From Ipomoea triloba (lineage: Eukaryota > Streptophyta > Magnoliopsida > Solanales > Convolvulaceae): 64,000 bases of DNA. Under the pieces are notes generated by a model that was given only the letters and a program-made list of their open reading frames with translations, had not been told where the DNA came from and did no database searches. The DNA lies in NCBI RefSeq assembly GCF_003576645.1, contig NC_044919.1:28643528-28707527 (forward strand). The letters run 5' to 3'. Made by a program: the position numbers and the translations under genes. Positions 60,958-64,000 of this stretch are shown here, piece by piece. Position 1 is the stretch's first letter; each line of letters opens with the position of its first letter.

Positions 60958-62795
60958 ACGCCCCGTTTTTCCACTATTTTCACAAGTATAAGCCTCCATG
61001 AATGTAAACACAACATATACATGCATAAGTTAACTGTGAACATGCATACAAAAATTACCAAAAATCAAGATGTAGTCTTTTGAGCCAACTTGTAGATCCA
61101 TAAACTTAACATATAATTTTCAAATAAAAATCCTAGTCACATAATTTACTAGCATTTGATCACCTTCAAGTGACTAAACCAACTTAAGGGATTCCTTACC
61201 TCCCAAGTAGAATTTTAAAACCGTAGAAATTGATGATCTTCTCCTTCAAACCTTTCACCAAAGATCCTAAACAAAATCACCATAATAACAACAATTTCAT
61301 GAATCCTTAGTTTAAACTTAAATTCTAGGAAGGATTCTAGTCATATTAACCGAACAAACCAAAGTTTTTACCTATAGTAGAGCACTTGAGTTGAAGAGAA
61401 AGCTAGGGAGTCCTTGATCACAATGTAGAAGAATGAGGTTTCCTTCCTCTTCTTTTCCTTATGATTTTCGAAAATGGGAGATGGGAGAGATGATGATGTG
61501 AGGTTAACTTGAAGGTTAAGAAACAAGTATGATCCTACCATACCTCTTATGACATTGCATTAATTGAATTACCATGTGGTGAAATAGGGTGACACTTGTC
61601 AACTCCCCATGGTGGATCTTTGAAGAGTAGAACTTATTTTGCCAGTTTGGGTTTAAATCAGATAAAAGTTCGGAGGATTATAACTTAATTCGGGAAAATT
61701 CTAACACCAAAATTATTCTAAAAATAATCCCGTCAATAACCACTAAAATCGGGAAATTTTCGGTATCTCGCAAAATACAGGTACAGAGGTTCGTAATAAT
61801 TTCACCCTTATAGTCCATTTAAATTTCTCTTGAACTAAGTAGAAAGTTCAGGCTTAATCGTATCATACTTAGTAATCCATTTTCTAGGAGAAATTTGAAC
61901 TGTATATGCATCCTTTAAAATTTTACGGTTTGTGACCGGTACGTAGATCGCAGCTTATTAATAACTTATTCTAAAAAAAAAATTCTTTTGGTGCACCGAG
62001 AGATCTTCACATAGATGTCATAGCCTAAATTTTTTTTTTCGAACTCTGAACTCATCGGAAAAGCTGAGGGGTTACAACTTAAATCAAATTATGTAATAGT
62101 ATTAGTTAATTATTACAAAACTCCGAAAATATATTTGCATTGTAATTCGTACACATAGTGTAGTAGTGTGTGCATATTTATATATTCTCGCAATCTCTTA
62201 AACTTGCCACTTGTCAGACAAGGAAATTACCAGTATCGGTTCAACTTAATTGTCTGGTCATTTGTTGTCGTAATCACGGTAGATTACCCCATCTTTTTTG
62301 AAATTGTTGAGCGCACTCGATTGTCAAAATCTGTCGACCACTTACGATTTAATAATATTATATCTTATTTATTATATATTATTAGTACAAAATAAATCAT
62401 GCATGCCTTAATAATTAATTTTTAATATTATTGCCTAATAATTATTTATTGTAATTCTCTTCACCATTTTCAATGCAATATTATTGACACAAAATAAATT
62501 ATACTTACTTTAATATATAATTATTTTTTAATTTAATTTCTTAATATTTATTAATGGTAATTATTCTGGTAATTTTTTACTTTTTTATGTAATTATTATG
62601 GTAATTTTATGGTATTATATTTCAACAATTTCATTAATTATTATTCTAATTTATCGTAATATATTTTAATATTGGAATAGAAAACAAAATATTAAAATTG
62701 ATATAGTTAATGAAATTAGTATAGTAATTGCAACAATAATTATAATGGTAATTTAGCTAAACATTGGTCGTGCGACGCACGTGCGAGAATACTAA

Positions 62796-63721
62796 TTTTT
62801 TTTAATTGGAACAAATGTTTGTTTTGTAAGGAAATCGACCTTGTTTTCTTAAAAGAGTTTTTTGAAATGATTTTAATGACGATTTTATTAAAGGTAACGT
62901 AATATGTCTGATGTTATATGTTTTGTTTTAGTATTGCGATGATACTATCACTATATTATTAATGACACTGTATATGAAGAAATTGAGTAATTTAAAATAT
63001 TAACTTAAATCAAATTATGTAATAGTATTAGTTAATTATTACAAAACTCCGAAAATATATTTGCATTGTAATTTGTACACATAGTGTAGTAGTGTGTGCA
63101 TATTTATATATTCTCGCAATATCTTAAACTTGCCACTTGTCAGACAAGGAAATTACCAGTATCGGTTCAACTTAATTGTCTGGTCATTTGTTGTCGTAAT
63201 CACGGTAGATTACCCCATCTTTTTTGAAATTGTTGAGCGCACTCGATTGTCAAAATCTGTCGACCACGTACGATTTAATAATATTATATCTTATTTATTA
63301 TATATTATTAGTACAAAATAAATCATGCATGCCTTAATAATTAATTTTTAATATTATTGCCTAATAATTATTTATTGTAATTCTCTTCACCATTTTCAAT
63401 GCAATATTATTGACACAAAATAAATTATACTTACTTTAATATATAATTATTTTTTAATTTAATTTCTTAATATTTATTAATGGTAATTATTCTGGTAATT
63501 TTTTACTTTTTTATGTAATTATTATGGTAATTTTATGGTATTATATTTCAACAATTTCATTAATTATTATTCTAATTTATCGTAATATATTTTAATATTG
63601 GAATAGAAAACAAAATATTAAAATTGATATAGTTAATGAAATTAGTATAGTAATTGCAACAATAATTATAATGGTAATTTAGCTAAACATTGGTCGTGCG
63701 ACGCACGTGCGAGAATACTAA
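62796..63721 (+). repeat. 926-bp tandem unit 3
   Basis: Intact unit with the same boundaries as unit 1 and few substitutions. It ends with the Helitron hairpin (loop GAC) and CTAA at 63718-63721. Confidence 0.9.
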
Positions 63722-64000
63722 TTTTTTTTTAATTGGAACAAATGTTTGTTTTGTAAGGAAATCGACCTTGTTTTCTTAAAAGAGTTTTTTGAAATGATTT
63801 TAATGACGATTTTATTAAAGGTAACGTAATATGTCTGATGTTATATGTTTTGTTTTAGTATTGCAATGATACTATCACTATATTATTAATGACACCGTAT
63901 ATGAAGAAATTGAGTAATTTAAAATATTAACTTAAATCAAATTATGTAATAGTATTAGTTAATTATTACAAAACTCCGAAAATATATTTGCATTGTAATT
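63722..64000 (+). repeat. 926-bp tandem unit 4, cut by the window end
   Basis: The first 279 bases of another unit, so the array continues to the right of the window. Confidence 0.9.

Larger units (their letters stand above)
58682..62076. mobile_element. 3395-bp LTR-like element with 5-bp target duplication (probable solo LTR)
   Basis: Starts TGTAACACCCCG and ends GGGGTTACA, the TG...CA ends with inverted tips of plant LTRs. It is flanked by ACTTA at 58677-58681 and 62077-62081. No primer-binding site, polypurine tract, gag or pol is seen and the ends are not repeated inside, so a solo LTR of a large Ty3/gypsy-type element fits best. A second TGTAACGCCCCG at 60954 shares only about the first 12 bases. 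The element holds a 167-codon frame, a minisatellite and a GC-rich island. Confidence 0.75.
58469..62795 (+). repeat. 926-bp tandem unit 2, split by a 3.4-kb insertion
   Basis: The unit is interrupted at 58681 by the TG...CA element and resumes at 62082. Removing 58682-62076 and one duplicated ACTTA restores 926-927 bases, matching the other units. Confidence 0.9.

Noticed and set aside
60554..61061. Overlapping 100-130-residue Arg/Ala-rich frames on both strands
   Set aside because: Simultaneous open frames on both strands come from the CpG-rich tandem island; no protein features.

Overview
The window is nuclear DNA of a flowering plant, almost certainly a eudicot. Every recognisable gene is a split eukaryotic gene with AT-rich introns, or the intronless PPR gene usual in plants, and the proteins are plant-lineage families: MHX, DYW-type PPR, OEP16-4, UXS and plant NDUFS5. 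An asterid, perhaps Convolvulaceae-like, is only an impression from the repeat sequences.

Genes in order: MHX, an Mg2+/H+ exchanger (minus; only the N-terminal half lies in the window); a DYW-class PPR protein (minus, 8.1-9.8 kb); OEP16-4 (plus, 10.4-12.1 kb); a monoacylglycerol-lipase-like hydrolase (plus, 12.9-16.4 kb); NDUFS5 of complex I (minus, 16.8-18.5 kb); PPAN, a Brix-domain ribosome-assembly factor (minus, 20.7-23.0 kb); UDP-glucuronate decarboxylase UXS (plus, 33.2-37.0 kb); snRNP core protein SmD2 (minus, 39.5-40.9 kb); and NOP16 (minus, 41.9-43.1 kb). All complete gene models were built exon by exon and keep the reading frame across every junction. They are housekeeping genes and do not form a pathway or operon. 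From memory, their neighbourhood merges the gene content of the Arabidopsis At2g476xx and At3g628xx duplicate blocks. One UXS intron is a clear U12-type AT-AC intron, and one OEP16-4 intron has a GC donor.

The rest is transposon-rich. At 6.4-7.9 kb lies a 1.5-kb Mutator-like element with a perfect 9-bp target duplication. At 18.9-20.1 kb lies a Harbinger-like element. At 24.2-26.3 kb there is an inverted-repeat MITE, a LINE 3' end, and a TIR element carrying a broken piece of a polygalacturonase beta-subunit (FxxY/BURP) gene. From 43.9 to 50.7 kb runs a probable large retrotransposon derivative with a primer-binding site and nested MITEs. From 52.7 to 57.5 kb runs a 4.9-kb Helitron holding two head-to-head copies of a bystin gene fragment. 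From 57.5 kb to the window end runs a 926-bp tandem array in which every unit ends in the same Helitron 3' terminus; one unit is split by a 3.4-kb TG...CA element with a 5-bp target duplication.

The assembly is imperfect. The MHX leader region is duplicated and folded back around a 25-N gap (2.98-4.74 kb), a 145-base poly-G run abuts a 912-N gap (38.0-39.1 kb), and a single N at 54882 joins two overlapping copies of one segment. No CRISPR array, rRNA or tRNA gene was seen. The most unusual structure is the Helitron/foldback/tandem-array complex at 52.5-64 kb; its mechanism is inference.
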